Of a stretch of DNA of 64,000 nt, positions 12,223-20,580 are shown one piece after another. The stretch's first letter is position 1. Every line of letters begins with the position of its first letter. Origin of the DNA: Corynebacterium occultum (GTDB lineage: Bacteria > Actinomycetota > Actinomycetes > Mycobacteriales > Mycobacteriaceae); assembly GCF_009734425.1 (NCBI RefSeq), contig NZ_CP046455.1, positions 1,674,001 to 1,738,000 of the forward strand, written 5' to 3'. The notes under the pieces were generated by a model. That model worked only from the letters and a program-made list of their open reading frames with translations. It made no database searches and was not told the origin of the DNA. Made by a program: the position numbers and the translations under genes.

Positions 12223-13314
12223 CTACATCACAAGCAGGTCCTTCTTGATATCGGTGATAATTTCGGGCATGCCCTGAGTGATGATCAGGGTGTCCTCGAT
12301 GCGCACCCCACCTTTACCCGGCACATAGATTCCGGGCTCGATGGTCAGGGACATGTTCTCCCTGAGCACCCCCACGCCGGAGAGCGAGGCACTGGGAGCT
12401 TCATGGACCTCCAGGCCGATGCCATGGCCGGTGGAGTGAATGAAGTAATCACCATAGCCTGCCTCGACGATGACATCTCGGGCGGCCCGGTCCACATCCA
12501 CCAGAGCGGTTCCCGGTTTAGCAGCTTCAATGCCGGCCAGCTGGGCACGCAGCACCACATCATAGATCTCGCGGGCGAAGTCATTCGCCTCCCCCATCAC
12601 CAGGGTGCGGGTCATGTCGGAGTTGAAGCCACGGGTGTGCACCCCGAAGTCGATGGTGACCAGGTCACCCTTTTCAATACGACGCTCACCTGCCCCGTGG
12701 TGGGGTTTAGCGGAGTTCGGGCCGGAGGCGACGATGGTGTCAAAGGAGGGACGTTCTCCTCCACCCAGGCGCATGCGGTATTCCAGATCAGCAGCGACCT
12801 CCCTCTCACTGCGGCCCACCGCCAGTTCCCCTGCTGCCAGCAGATCCTTGAAGGCGGTGGCGGCGATATCAGCGGCTTCCCGCAGTCGCTCCAGCTCAAT
12901 CGAATCCTTGGTCAGACGGATCTCCTCGATCACCCCGCTGACAGGGACCAGCTGGACGTCCTCACCACAGATCTCCTGCAGAGACTCCAGCTGCTCCACG
13001 GAGACGTAGGAGGCTTCGAAGCCGACCCGACGAGGGCCTTCAATCCTGCCCAGCAGAGCTTCGGCACAGGGACGTGCGATCAAGGCCTCGATATCGGGGA
13101 CCTCCTCCGCGATCTGGGTGACGTAGCGACCGTCAGTGCAGATGTGGGCGTTGAGATCCTTGGAGAGCAGAAGTGCACCATTGGAGCCGGAGAAGCCGGA
13201 GAGATAACGGACATGAATCAGGTTGGTCACCAGCATCATGTCGATACGCTGGCCGGCGAGCTTGGCCGCCAGAGCGCGACGTCGGGTGGCGAAACGGGTG
13301 TCCGCGAGAGCCAT
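12223..13314 (-). CDS. pepQ: M24 family Xaa-Pro dipeptidase/aminopeptidase
   Basis: Metallopeptidase that splits Xaa-Pro bonds. The creatinase N-domain (1-130) precedes the pita-bread fold. The five metal ligands are visible: Asp222 (TIDFG), Asp233 (SDMTRT), His297 (HSTGHG), Glu326 (IEPG) and Glu340 (RIEDT). I start at the ATG at 13314, which has GGAGG 10 bp upstream, giving 363 residues; farther upstream the frame runs into hairpin-rich noncoding DNA. It is followed by efp at 55 bp, a common pairing that may reflect proline-related work. Confidence 0.93.
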   Translation of the reverse strand: MALADTRFATRRRALAAKLAGQRIDMMLVTNLIHVRYLSGFSGSNGALLLSKDLNAHICTDGRYVTQIAEEVPDIEALIARPCAEALLGRIEGPRRVGFEASYVSVEQLESLQEICGEDVQLVPVSGVIEEIRLTKDSIELERLREAADIAATAFKDLLAAGELAVGRSEREVAADLEYRMRLGGGERPSFDTIVASGPNSAKPHHGAGERRIEKGDLVTIDFGVHTRGFNSDMTRTLVMGEANDFAREIYDVVLRAQLAGIEAAKPGTALVDVDRAARDVIVEAGYGDYFIHSTGHGIGLEVHEAPSASLSGVGVLRENMSLTIEPGIYVPGKGGVRIEDTLIITQGMPEIITDIKKDLLVM

Positions 13315-13430
13315 CTGGTCGAAACCTCCACGTAGGTCGGTTACTGGCACACCCCTCCCCGGGGAGGGGCTGGGCGGCAGCAACAGGCATTTTGAATTAT
13401 CAACCAAGCTTAACCCGCAAAAGTCAGGAA

Positions 13431-13486
13431 GGGGGTTGGAATCACCGGGGGGATCCCCAAGGATTTCCCCCATCATTCCAACCCCC
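13431..13486. repeat. 12-bp perfect inverted repeat
   Basis: GGGGGTTGGAAT (13431-13442) and its exact complement (13475-13486) flank a 32-base G/C-run spacer. It is the first of three successive hairpins between aroQ and pepQ and may end or attenuate the aro transcript. No T run is present. Confidence 0.7.
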
Positions 13487-13507
13487 TGGCACCCACTTCT
13501 GGTGCCA
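13487..13507. repeat. 7-bp hairpin, second in the aroQ-pepQ gap
   Basis: TGGCACC (13487-13493) pairs exactly with GGTGCCA (13501-13507) around a 7-base loop, directly abutting the preceding inverted repeat. Confidence 0.6.
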
Positions 13508-13526
13508 CGCTTTACAAGGCCCCGCC

Positions 13527-13549
13527 CCTGATCCACACTGCGGATCAGG
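13527..13549 (-). terminator. 8-bp hairpin just after aroQ
   Basis: CCTGATCC (13527-13534) pairs exactly with GGATCAGG (13542-13549) around a 7-base loop, 8 bp beyond the aroQ stop. It lacks a T run, so it may be a weak or Rho-assisted stop or an RNA-end stabiliser. Confidence 0.45.
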
Positions 13550-13557
13550 AGGAGACC

Positions 13558-13995
13558 TCAGGACGACTGGGCGGCGAAGTAGCTCAGAGCCATCAAATAG
13601 CCCTGCACCCCCAGCCCGGCGATCACACCCCGGGCAATCGGCGAGAGGTAACTGTGCTGCCGGAAAGGTTCCCGGGCGTGCACATTGGAAATATGCACCT
13701 CCACAAAACCATGACCATCAGAGACCTCCACCAGAGCATCCCGCAATGCCACGGAGGTGTGGGTGAAACCACCCGGGTTGATGATCACAGCCCAGTTGTT
13801 GTCGGCGGCCTCATGGGCCCAATTGAGCAACTCATGCTCGGCATTGGATTGGCGGCACTCGACCTCCAGCCCGAGTTCGGCGGCACGCACCGAGATCATC
13901 TTCTCCACATCAGCCAGGCTGGTGGAACCGTAGATCTCCGGCTGACGCTTCCCCAGGCGGTTGAGGTTGGGGCCGTTGAGAACGAGAACCTTCAT
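13558..13995 (-). CDS. aroQ: 3-dehydroquinate dehydratase, type II
   Basis: Turns 3-dehydroquinate into 3-dehydroshikimate, third shikimate step. The 145-residue length and motifs are of the type II dodecameric enzyme: GPNLNRLG at 8-15, catalytic Tyr22 (EIYGSTS), NPGGFTHTS near 73 and His101 in EVHISN. It starts 6 bp after aroB, so the two are coupled. In some corynebacteria the gene is called aroD. Confidence 0.96.
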   Translation of the reverse strand: MKVLVLNGPNLNRLGKRQPEIYGSTSLADVEKMISVRAAELGLEVECRQSNAEHELLNWAHEAADNNWAVIINPGGFTHTSVALRDALVEVSDGHGFVEVHISNVHAREPFRQHSYLSPIARGVIAGLGVQGYLMALSYFAAQSS

Positions 13996-14001
13996 GTGCC
14001 C

Positions 14002-15078
14002 TTAAGCTCCTTCGCTGATGCGCCGGTAGGCATCCTGCAGCTGACCCAGGGCCGGGCCTTCCAGTCGGGTGGTCTCTCCCACTCCGGTCAGCGCCACGAA
14101 ACGAATGTTGCCGTCCCGGTTCTTCTTGTCGCGGGTCATGCCCTCATGGAGTTCATCGAAAACCCCGGCCTCATAGGTGGTGGGCAGGCCCACGGAGGTC
14201 AGAATGCGACGGTGGCGGGCCACGAGTTCAGCATCGATCAGGCCGTTGATCTCCGCCAGCTCGGCGATGAACATCAGGCCCACGGCAACGGCGTTACCGT
14301 GACGCCAGCGGTACTGTTCACGCAGCTCCACAGCATGCCCGAAGGTGTGTCCGTAGTTGAGGATCTCACGCAGGCCGGACTCCTTGAGGTCCTGGCCCAC
14401 CACGGAAGCCTTGACCTGCACCGAACGGGCGATCAGCTCCGGCAGGAAACCAGCCGGGTCCAGGGCCGCCGCCGGATCTTCCTCATAGCGTTCCAGGATC
14501 ACCGGGTCTGCGATGAAACCGGTCTTGATGATCTCCGCGGAACCGGCGATGATCTCTTCCTTCGGCAGGGTCTCCAAACGATCCAGGTCGATGAATACCG
14601 AGTCCGGCTCGTGGAAGGCGCCGACGAGGTTCTTACCGGCGGCGGTATTGATACCCGTCTTGCCACCGACTGCGGCATCGACCATGGCCAGCAGGGTGGT
14701 GGGCACCTGGATGACCTTGACACCACGCATCCAGGCGGCGGCAATGAAACCGGCCAGGTCGGTGGCGGCACCGCCACCGAAACCGATGACCACATCCCGG
14801 CGACCCAGGGCCACCTGGCCGAGCGCATCCCAGCACTGCCCGGCAACCTCCAGGCTCTTTCCCGCCTCGGCGTCAGGAACTAGGATCGGCACCACTTCCA
14901 GACCCCGCTCCCCCAGCAGGTTGGTCAGTTCCCGCACCGGCTCCACCAGGGTGGGCTGATGGATGATGGCGACTTTGGCTGCACCAGTCACCAGGACACG
15001 ATCGACGATCGCGGAGTTCAGACCGCGGTCGATGTGCACCTGGTAGGGGGTGGGGCCGTTGACGTCGATGATGGTCAT
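14002..15078 (-). CDS. aroB: 3-dehydroquinate synthase
   Basis: NAD- and metal-dependent cyclase, second step of the shikimate pathway. A glycine-rich [15 protein letters not shown] motif lies near residue 100, and GGKTGIN, followed by the metal-binding His pair region (NYGHTFGHA), is present. At 358 residues it is of normal length. It lies 85 bp downstream of aroK and just upstream of aroQ in the aroC-K-B-Q order usual in Actinobacteria. Confidence 0.96.
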   Translation of the reverse strand: MTIIDVNGPTPYQVHIDRGLNSAIVDRVLVTGAAKVAIIHQPTLVEPVRELTNLLGERGLEVVPILVPDAEAGKSLEVAGQCWDALGQVALGRRDVVIGFGGGAATDLAGFIAAAWMRGVKVIQVPTTLLAMVDAAVGGKTGINTAAGKNLVGAFHEPDSVFIDLDRLETLPKEEIIAGSAEIIKTGFIADPVILERYEEDPAAALDPAGFLPELIARSVQVKASVVGQDLKESGLREILNYGHTFGHAVELREQYRWRHGNAVAVGLMFIAELAEINGLIDAELVARHRRILTSVGLPTTYEAGVFDELHEGMTRDKKNRDGNIRFVALTGVGETTRLEGPALGQLQDAYRRISEGA

Positions 15079-15163
15079 GGCGGGGTGGATCCTCCTGCAG
15101 GTTCGCTCCGGGGGGAGCCTGTGGGCAGGCCCCGGATGTTATTTCAGATGCTGAAAGCTTAGG

Positions 15164-15709
15164 TCAGACCAGGGAATCAAGATGGCCGAGTACATCGGCG
15201 ACCACCTGTTGCGGGGTGCGTCGATCGGTGCGGATCCGGAAGCCGGCGACCTCGTGGTACAGCGGCATGCGGGTCTCCAGCAGATTCCGGTAGTGTTCCC
15301 GCGGGTTCTCCGCGAGCAGCACCGGGCGGGTGTCATCGCTGGAGGTGCGGCGGTAGCCCTCCTCCGGAGAAACATCGATCCAGACCACATCGTGATCAGC
15401 GAGCAGTTCCCGGGTTGATGCGGTGACCACTGCACCACCACCGAGACTGACCACTCCGCTGGTCTTCAGGGCCTCGGCCACCTGCGCGGCCTCCAACTCA
15501 CGGAAGGCGGGTTCGCCCAGCTCGGCGAAGACTTCACCGCAGGCCTTGCCGGTGGCCTCCTCAATCAGTTCATCGGAGTCGACCAGGCCAAGGCTGAGGG
15601 CCCTGGCCAGGCGGCGGGCGATGGTGGACTTTCCGGCACCGGGAGGGCCGACCAGGACCACCCTCGGACGCTGGGCGGTTTCGTCCACGTTAGGAATCAG
15701 TTCCGTCAT
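15164..15709 (-). CDS. aroK: Shikimate kinase
   Basis: Phosphorylates shikimate at O3. The P-loop GPPGAGKS is at residues 21-28, the shikimate-binding [11 protein letters not shown] near 44, and the GGGA motif near 97. I start at the ATG at 15709, giving 181 residues, the family size. It lies inside the 3' end of aroC, overlapping by 20 bp, which implies coupled translation. Confidence 0.94.
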   Translation of the reverse strand: MTELIPNVDETAQRPRVVLVGPPGAGKSTIARRLARALSLGLVDSDELIEEATGKACGEVFAELGEPAFRELEAAQVAEALKTSGVVSLGGGAVVTASTRELLADHDVVWIDVSPEEGYRRTSSDDTRPVLLAENPREHYRNLLETRMPLYHEVAGFRIRTDRRTPQQVVADVLGHLDSLV

Positions 15710-16916
15710 GGGTGTTGAAATCCAATCGTGCATTGATGTGGTCCAGGTAGCCCTCGATATTGCGGCGGGTCTCATTGAGGGAATCGCCCCCGAACTTCTT
15801 GAGTACCGCACGGGCCAGGACCAGGGCAACCATTGCTTCGGCGACGACACCAGCAGCTGGGACGGCGCAGACATCAGAACGCTGGTGGATGCCGGTGGCG
15901 GCAGAACCATCAGCCATGTCGACGGTCTTCAGGGCCCGCGGCACCGTGGAGATCGGCTTCATGGCAGCGCGCACCCGCAGGGTCTGACCATTGGTCATGC
16001 CACCCTCTAGTCCACCAGCCCGGTTGCTGAGCCGGTCGACACCATCCTCGGTGCGGACCATCTCATCATGGGCCTCGGAGCCTCGGCGGCGGGCCTCCTC
16101 GAAGCCGTCACCAACCTCCACCCCCTTGATGGCCTGGATACCCATCAGGGCGCCGGCCAGCTGAGCATCGAGACGATCCTCACCCGAGACGTGGGAGCCC
16201 AGGCCGATCGGCAGCCCCTCCACCACGACCTCGACGATGCCACCGAGGGTGTCACCGGCCTTCTTGGCGGCATCGATCTCGGTGATCATGGACTCTTCGG
16301 CATCCTTGCCGAAGGCCCGGACCGGAGACTCGTCGATGGCGGAGAGAGCACTGAAGCTCGGGGTTTCGCCCATATAAGGCTCGGAACGGCCGATGGAGAT
16401 GACGTGGGAGAAAACCTCCACGCCGAGGGTTTCCCGGAGGAAGCTACGGGCAATGGTGGCGGCAGCCACCCGGGAGGCGGTCTCCCGGGCGGAGGAACGT
16501 TCCAGCACCGGCCGGGCCTCATCGAAGTCATATTTGAGCATGCCGGCAAAATCAGCATGGCCCGGGCGGGGGCGGGTCAGTTTGGCACCACGCCCGGAGT
16601 TCATTTCCTTGGCGATCTCTGGATCGTCCAGATCCACCGGCTCGGCCGACATGATGGTGGTCCACTTGGGCCACTCGGTGTTGCCGATCATGACAGCGAT
16701 CGGGCCGCCCAAAGTCTTGCCGTGTCGGATGCCGGTGAGCAGTGTCAGCTCATCGGCCTCAAACTTCATGCGGGCACCCCGCCCATAACCGAGTCGGCGC
16801 CGCGAAAGCTGAGCGGCGATCTCTTCCTTGGAGACCGGCACCCCCGCGGGCATGTGTTCCACCATGGCGATCAGCGCCTGGCCGTGGGATTCCCCTGCAG
16901 TAGTCCATCGAAGCAT
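15690..16916 (-). CDS. aroC: Chorismate synthase
   Basis: FMN-dependent final step of the shikimate pathway (EPSP to chorismate). Signature motifs are TTAGESHG at residues 5-12, GRGARMKFE near 46, the [10 protein letters not shown] segment near 140, and [17 protein letters not shown] near 335. It is 408 residues. There is no ribosome site before the ATG, but a -10-like GATAAT lies 6 bp upstream, so the message may be leaderless. First of the tight aroC-aroK-aroB-aroQ run. Confidence 0.97.
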   Translation of the reverse strand: MLRWTTAGESHGQALIAMVEHMPAGVPVSKEEIAAQLSRRRLGYGRGARMKFEADELTLLTGIRHGKTLGGPIAVMIGNTEWPKWTTIMSAEPVDLDDPEIAKEMNSGRGAKLTRPRPGHADFAGMLKYDFDEARPVLERSSARETASRVAAATIARSFLRETLGVEVFSHVISIGRSEPYMGETPSFSALSAIDESPVRAFGKDAEESMITEIDAAKKAGDTLGGIVEVVVEGLPIGLGSHVSGEDRLDAQLAGALMGIQAIKGVEVGDGFEEARRRGSEAHDEMVRTEDGVDRLSNRAGGLEGGMTNGQTLRVRAAMKPISTVPRALKTVDMADGSAATGIHQRSDVCAVPAAGVVAEAMVALVLARAVLKKFGGDSLNETRRNIEGYLDHINARLDFNTHDGTDS

Positions 16917-16922
16917 GCTGAC

Positions 16923-16928
16923 ATTATC
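16923..16928 (-). promoter_or_regulatory. Possible -10 box of a leaderless aroC transcript
   Basis: GATAAT on the minus strand ends 6 bp before the aroC ATG, and there is no ribosome site. This spacing would start RNA at or next to the A of the ATG. No clear -35 box is seen. Confidence 0.5.
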
Positions 16929-17063
16929 TCATGACTGCCGGACCTTAAGCGCTTAGACTCCCCTTAAGCGGTGGTCAGCACACCCAGACACCCCACTCCA
17001 GGCGACCCTTCATCCCCCGCACCCACCCCCGGAACAGGCTCAGGCACAGGTTCAGGCGCCGGT

Positions 17064-17546
17064 TCAGGAGAGAATCCCGAGTCCCGCAGCCAGCAGCATC
17101 GCTGGCCCGAAGGGCAGGCTCTCCCGACGGCTGAGCAGCATGATCAGTGCGGCAATCCCCGCTGCCCCGGCCATCACCCAGGGCAGGGTGCCAAAGCCCG
17201 CACCGAGCACCACACCGGTGCCCAGCGAGGCAGCCAATTTGATGTCTCCCCCGCCGACCCCACCCAGCCAGATCCCGATCAACAGCAGAAACAGGGCCCA
17301 CCCGACCCCACCCAGGACCGCCGTGGGCTGCCACAGCAGTGCCAACCCCCATGCCAGTGGAATAGCCGGCAGGGTCAGTGCATCCGGCAACCGCCGCTGC
17401 CGCAAATCCACTACACAGAGCGCGATGGCCCAGGTGGTGCAGCCCAACCCGAGCAAGAGGAAGGGCGTGCTCATTGAAGCTGCGCTGTGCGCGGCATCGA
17501 TGAGCACGCCCGGAATATTCGCCGCCCCCACGGCTGACCCGATCAT
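17064..17546 (-). CDS. A24 family (prepilin-type) peptidase
   Basis: Small membrane aspartic peptidase of 160 residues with about five hydrophobic segments. The two catalytic aspartates are Asp47 (CVVDLRQRRLPD) and Asp101 in the GVGGGDIKL motif, matching the GxGD rule. It lacks the methylase domain of full-length PilD, so it is the short archaeal/TadV-like form. The start at 17546 lies 10 bp after aroE; MSTPF at 17474 is an alternative, and neither has a good ribosome site. No pilin gene is nearby, so its substrate is unclear; Flp/Tad pilins elsewhere are likely. Confidence 0.85.
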   Translation of the reverse strand: MIGSAVGAANIPGVLIDAAHSAASMSTPFLLLGLGCTTWAIALCVVDLRQRRLPDALTLPAIPLAWGLALLWQPTAVLGGVGWALFLLLIGIWLGGVGGGDIKLAASLGTGVVLGAGFGTLPWVMAGAAGIAALIMLLSRRESLPFGPAMLLAAGLGILS

Positions 17547-17556
17547 GTGCCTGAGA

Positions 17557-18381
17557 TTAGCTCAAAGACTTCTCCAGTGCCTGCCACATCGCCTCACGGG
17601 GAGCTGCAATGCCGGTGAACTGCTCAAATTGGCCATAGGCCTGATGTGCGAGCATCACATGGCCACCGACACTGCGGTGGCCATTGGCGGCGGCCTGCAC
17701 CGTCAGGGGTGTGGGCCAGGGCTCATAGAGCACATCGAAGACCGGGGCGTGTGCCAGCTGACGTTCCATCCCCGCCAGCACCCCGGCGGGCAGAGTAGAG
17801 ACGATCAGGTCCGCGGAGAGTGCGATCTTCTCCAGGTCCCCGGAGAAGTCCCCCATCTCGAACTCGGCACCATGTGCGGTGGCCAGGGGTGCCAGCTCGG
17901 CGCGCTTGTCGGAACGGTTGAGCACCGTCAGCTTTGCCACACCCTCGTTGGCCAGGGTCCACAGTGCCGGGCGGGCAGTGCCGCCCCCACCGAGCACCAG
18001 GGCATGCATCCCCGCCGGGGACTTAGCGGCCAGCAGTTCCCGCAGGGCACCGGCAATGCCATCACAGTCGGTGTTATCCGCCCGCCAACCTGAGCTGGTA
18101 CGCACCAGGGTGTTGGCGGAACCGATCTGGTGGGCCCGATCGCTGACCTCATCGGCGAATTCCAGGGCCGCGAACTTGGCGGGCATGGTCACCGAGAAAC
18201 CCACGTAGCTGTCACCCAGCCCGGAAACCCGCTCGGGCAGCTGCTCCGCGGTGCACTCGAAACGGCCATACTCCCAGTCATCCAGGCCGAGCTCACGGTA
18301 ACCGGCGTTGTGCAGCAGCGGGGAACGGGAATGTTCGATCGGCGAGCCGAGTACAGCGGCACGGTGGCTGATCCCGCTCAT
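17557..18381 (-). CDS. aroE: Shikimate dehydrogenase
   Basis: NADP-dependent reduction of 3-dehydroshikimate. Catalytic Lys69 lies in SVTMPAK, the NTDCDG motif with the partner Asp is near 107-112, and the glycine-rich LGGGGTARPALW dinucleotide motif is near 130. It is 274 residues. Its ATG overlaps the mltG TGA by 4 bp (ATGA), and it is upstream of the A24 peptidase, so it probably belongs to the ruvX-mltG-aroE transcript rather than to the aroC block. Confidence 0.95.
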   Translation of the reverse strand: MSGISHRAAVLGSPIEHSRSPLLHNAGYRELGLDDWEYGRFECTAEQLPERVSGLGDSYVGFSVTMPAKFAALEFADEVSDRAHQIGSANTLVRTSSGWRADNTDCDGIAGALRELLAAKSPAGMHALVLGGGGTARPALWTLANEGVAKLTVLNRSDKRAELAPLATAHGAEFEMGDFSGDLEKIALSADLIVSTLPAGVLAGMERQLAHAPVFDVLYEPWPTPLTVQAAANGHRSVGGHVMLAHQAYGQFEQFTGIAAPREAMWQALEKSLS

Positions 18382-19580
18382 CGTTGCGAATCCAGAACAC
18401 CGTTGTCCAGTGCCTGCTGAGTGTCTCGCACGTGATCCTCAAAATTATTGTTGAAAACGGTGGTGCCATCCTGACTGATGGTGACGAAGAAGAGCCAGTC
18501 ACCCTCCGCCGGGTTCTCCATCGCCTCAATCGCCTCCATGGAAGCCGCGGCGATCGGGGTGTCCGGTAGCCCATCCTTGGCGTAGGTGTTCCAGGGGGTC
18601 ACCCTGGCACGGTCCTCATCAGTGGTGGCGACCTCCACCGACTCCAGGCCGTAGTTGACGGTGGAGTCGAACTCCAGGCGCATCGGCTCTGCCAGGCGGT
18701 TCAGGATCACCCGGGCTACCTTGTCGAATTCCCCAGCCGGTGCCTCACGTTCCACCAGGGAGGCGGCGGTGAGCAGCTCATAGGGGCTCAGCTGCAGGGC
18801 TGCCGCCCGGTCGACGATGCCACTGTCATTGTAGTTCTGGGTGGAACGGGTGACCAGGTCAGTGAGAATCTCCGCTGCGCTGAGTTCCGGGTTGATCACA
18901 TACTGTCCGGGCACGATCAGGCCCTCCAGGCGTTTAGGGTCATTGCCGCGAGCGTTGACCGCCTCCAGGGCCCACTCCGGAACACCCAGCTGCTCCGGCG
19001 GGGTGTTCGCCGCAACCTGCTCCAGCTGTTCCGCGGTGACCGTGGGGTTGCCCAGTCCATCCTGGGTCAGGGCAGAGATCTGGGAGTAGACACCCAGTCG
19101 GGTTGCCCCGCCGATGACATTGACATCCAACAGGGTCGCACCCCCGTGAATATCGAGTAGTTCAGTGCGGTTGGCCGGATCCAAGAGTGCCCGGACCGCC
19201 TCCACCGCGCTCATCTGGCCCTGCAACCGGTAGAAACCGGGCTGCACATTGGAGGCATCCGGGTTGGAGGCGGCTGCAGTCTGGAAGGCGGCATCGGATT
19301 TGACGATGTCACGCTCCTCCAGCTGGGGGCCGAGCGCCGAAAGTGAGGAACCCTCGGGGATCTCCACCAGCTGCACCTCACCGTTGCCGGTGCCCTCATA
19401 GTCGGTGGCGGAGACGGAGGTTCCGTTCTCCCCACTGGAGACCCGGACGCCGATGTAGATCACCCCGCCGATGAGCAGCACCAGTGCGGCGATGAGCACC
19501 GCCAGGCCACGTTGGCGGCGTTTGACGAACTTGTTTTCCATTCGCCGTCCATTGGCCGCACGCTTTACTTTCTGGGTCAT
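18378..19580 (-). CDS. mltG: Endolytic murein transglycosylase MltG (YceG-like)
   Basis: Cuts nascent peptidoglycan and sets glycan strand ends. A short basic cytoplasmic tail is followed by a single membrane helix at about 27-49 and an outer LysM-like/YceG domain. The catalytic segment reads [17 protein letters not shown], holding the conserved Glu, followed by ILNRL. It is 400 residues. The ATG overlaps the ruvX stop by 4 bp and its stop overlaps the aroE start, a tightly coupled triplet seen throughout Actinobacteria. Confidence 0.93.
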   Translation of the reverse strand: MTQKVKRAANGRRMENKFVKRRQRGLAVLIAALVLLIGGVIYIGVRVSSGENGTSVSATDYEGTGNGEVQLVEIPEGSSLSALGPQLEERDIVKSDAAFQTAAASNPDASNVQPGFYRLQGQMSAVEAVRALLDPANRTELLDIHGGATLLDVNVIGGATRLGVYSQISALTQDGLGNPTVTAEQLEQVAANTPPEQLGVPEWALEAVNARGNDPKRLEGLIVPGQYVINPELSAAEILTDLVTRSTQNYNDSGIVDRAAALQLSPYELLTAASLVEREAPAGEFDKVARVILNRLAEPMRLEFDSTVNYGLESVEVATTDEDRARVTPWNTYAKDGLPDTPIAAASMEAIEAMENPAEGDWLFFVTISQDGTTVFNNNFEDHVRDTQQALDNGVLDSQR

Positions 19581-20221
19581 AGCGTTCCATTCTGGTTCTC
19601 AGGCCCCGGTGTCACAGGGCGCTGCTCGGTGCTGCTCTTATCTGAGCCGGTCTCAGGGGTGCTGGTTTGTTCTGGCTGCGGGGTATCCGGGGTTGCCTGG
19701 GGCGTCAGGGAATTCTGGGCGAGATGGTTGGCACGGGTATCGAGCCAGGTCTGCAGAATTTCCACGGCGGCGGCCTGGTCGATGAATTTCCGGCCTTCCT
19801 TCTCCCCCACTCCAGACTCTCGCATCGCCCGAAGGGCCACCACGGTGGTCAGCCGCTCATCGCCGAGCCGGACCGCGACATTGCTCAAGGCACTATCCGG
19901 GTTGTTGAGGCGGCGCCGGATCCGAAAGGCGATCTCCTTGGCATGCTTGACGCTGTGGGAGCCATCCCCCTTGAGGTCACGGGGCAGGCCCAGAACCACC
20001 TCCACCGCCCGGTATTCCTCGATGAGTTCAATGAGTCGGTCGATATCTGCACCGTCCCTGCCCTTGAAGCCGGTCACCCGGGGAATGGTCTCCACCGGGG
20101 TTGCCAGTGTCGCATTACGGTCTGAGGAGGCGACTCCGATACGGACGGTGCCGACATCAATGCCGAGCCTTCGGCCAGGACCGGGATCATTGACACCTGG
20201 GACATCCGGGGTGACCTTCAT
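19577..20221 (-). CDS. ruvX: RuvX/YqgF family putative Holliday junction resolvase / pre-16S rRNA nuclease
   Basis: RNase H-like fold nuclease implicated in 16S rRNA 5'-end maturation. The motifs are [13 protein letters not shown] near residue 20 (first acidic ligand), LGLPRDLKG and a DERLTT motif near 125. I start at the ATG at 20221, giving 214 residues; the purine stretch upstream (GAAAGGCGG) is rather distant. About 55 residues at the C-terminus are a Pro/Thr/Glu tail that the core family lacks. Confidence 0.92.
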   Translation of the reverse strand: MKVTPDVPGVNDPGPGRRLGIDVGTVRIGVASSDRNATLATPVETIPRVTGFKGRDGADIDRLIELIEEYRAVEVVLGLPRDLKGDGSHSVKHAKEIAFRIRRRLNNPDSALSNVAVRLGDERLTTVVALRAMRESGVGEKEGRKFIDQAAAVEILQTWLDTRANHLAQNSLTPQATPDTPQPEQTSTPETGSDKSSTEQRPVTPGPENQNGTL

Positions 20222-20580
20222 CTGGCTACCGCCGCCTTTCGGTTTCGGGATGGGGCAGGGGCATGGGACGATCACCCTCGCACTGCTCCAATGTAACGGT
20301 TTCGCAACGTCTCTGGACCCATTTCAGGCGTGTGTCTCTTAATCGATACACACTCTCAGCTTTGCCTGGGGCAAAGTTTCCTTAGCTGAGATGCCTGATC
20401 TGGATGCCCGTTCGGACTACCACAGCATGCCCGAACAAGCGTCAACCATGCTAACCCGTACATGAGCGAAGCAATCCAGAAGGGTCAGTGTGAATCTCCC
20501 GGAAGTCCCTGGGGAGAGTGCCGGTCCCTGGGGAGATGAAGACACCACCCCGACTCTAGTCAGGGTGGTGTCTGGGAGGT
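20222..20580. other. Intergenic region between alaS and ruvX with nested hairpins
   Basis: No gene seen. At 20354-20391 an outer stem TCTCAGC/GCTGAGA (20354-20360, 20385-20391) encloses CTTTGCC/GGCAAAG (20360-20366, 20370-20376) with a 3-base loop. It lies about 130 bp before ruvX, so it could be part of its leader. The alaS terminator is at 20540-20573. Confidence 0.6.
20540..20573 (-). terminator. Terminator after alaS
   Basis: An exact 11-bp stem (20540-20550 with 20563-20573) is topped by a further GACT/AGTC pairing inside the loop. It begins 7 bp after the alaS stop. The following minus-strand sequence is only moderately T-rich. Confidence 0.75.
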
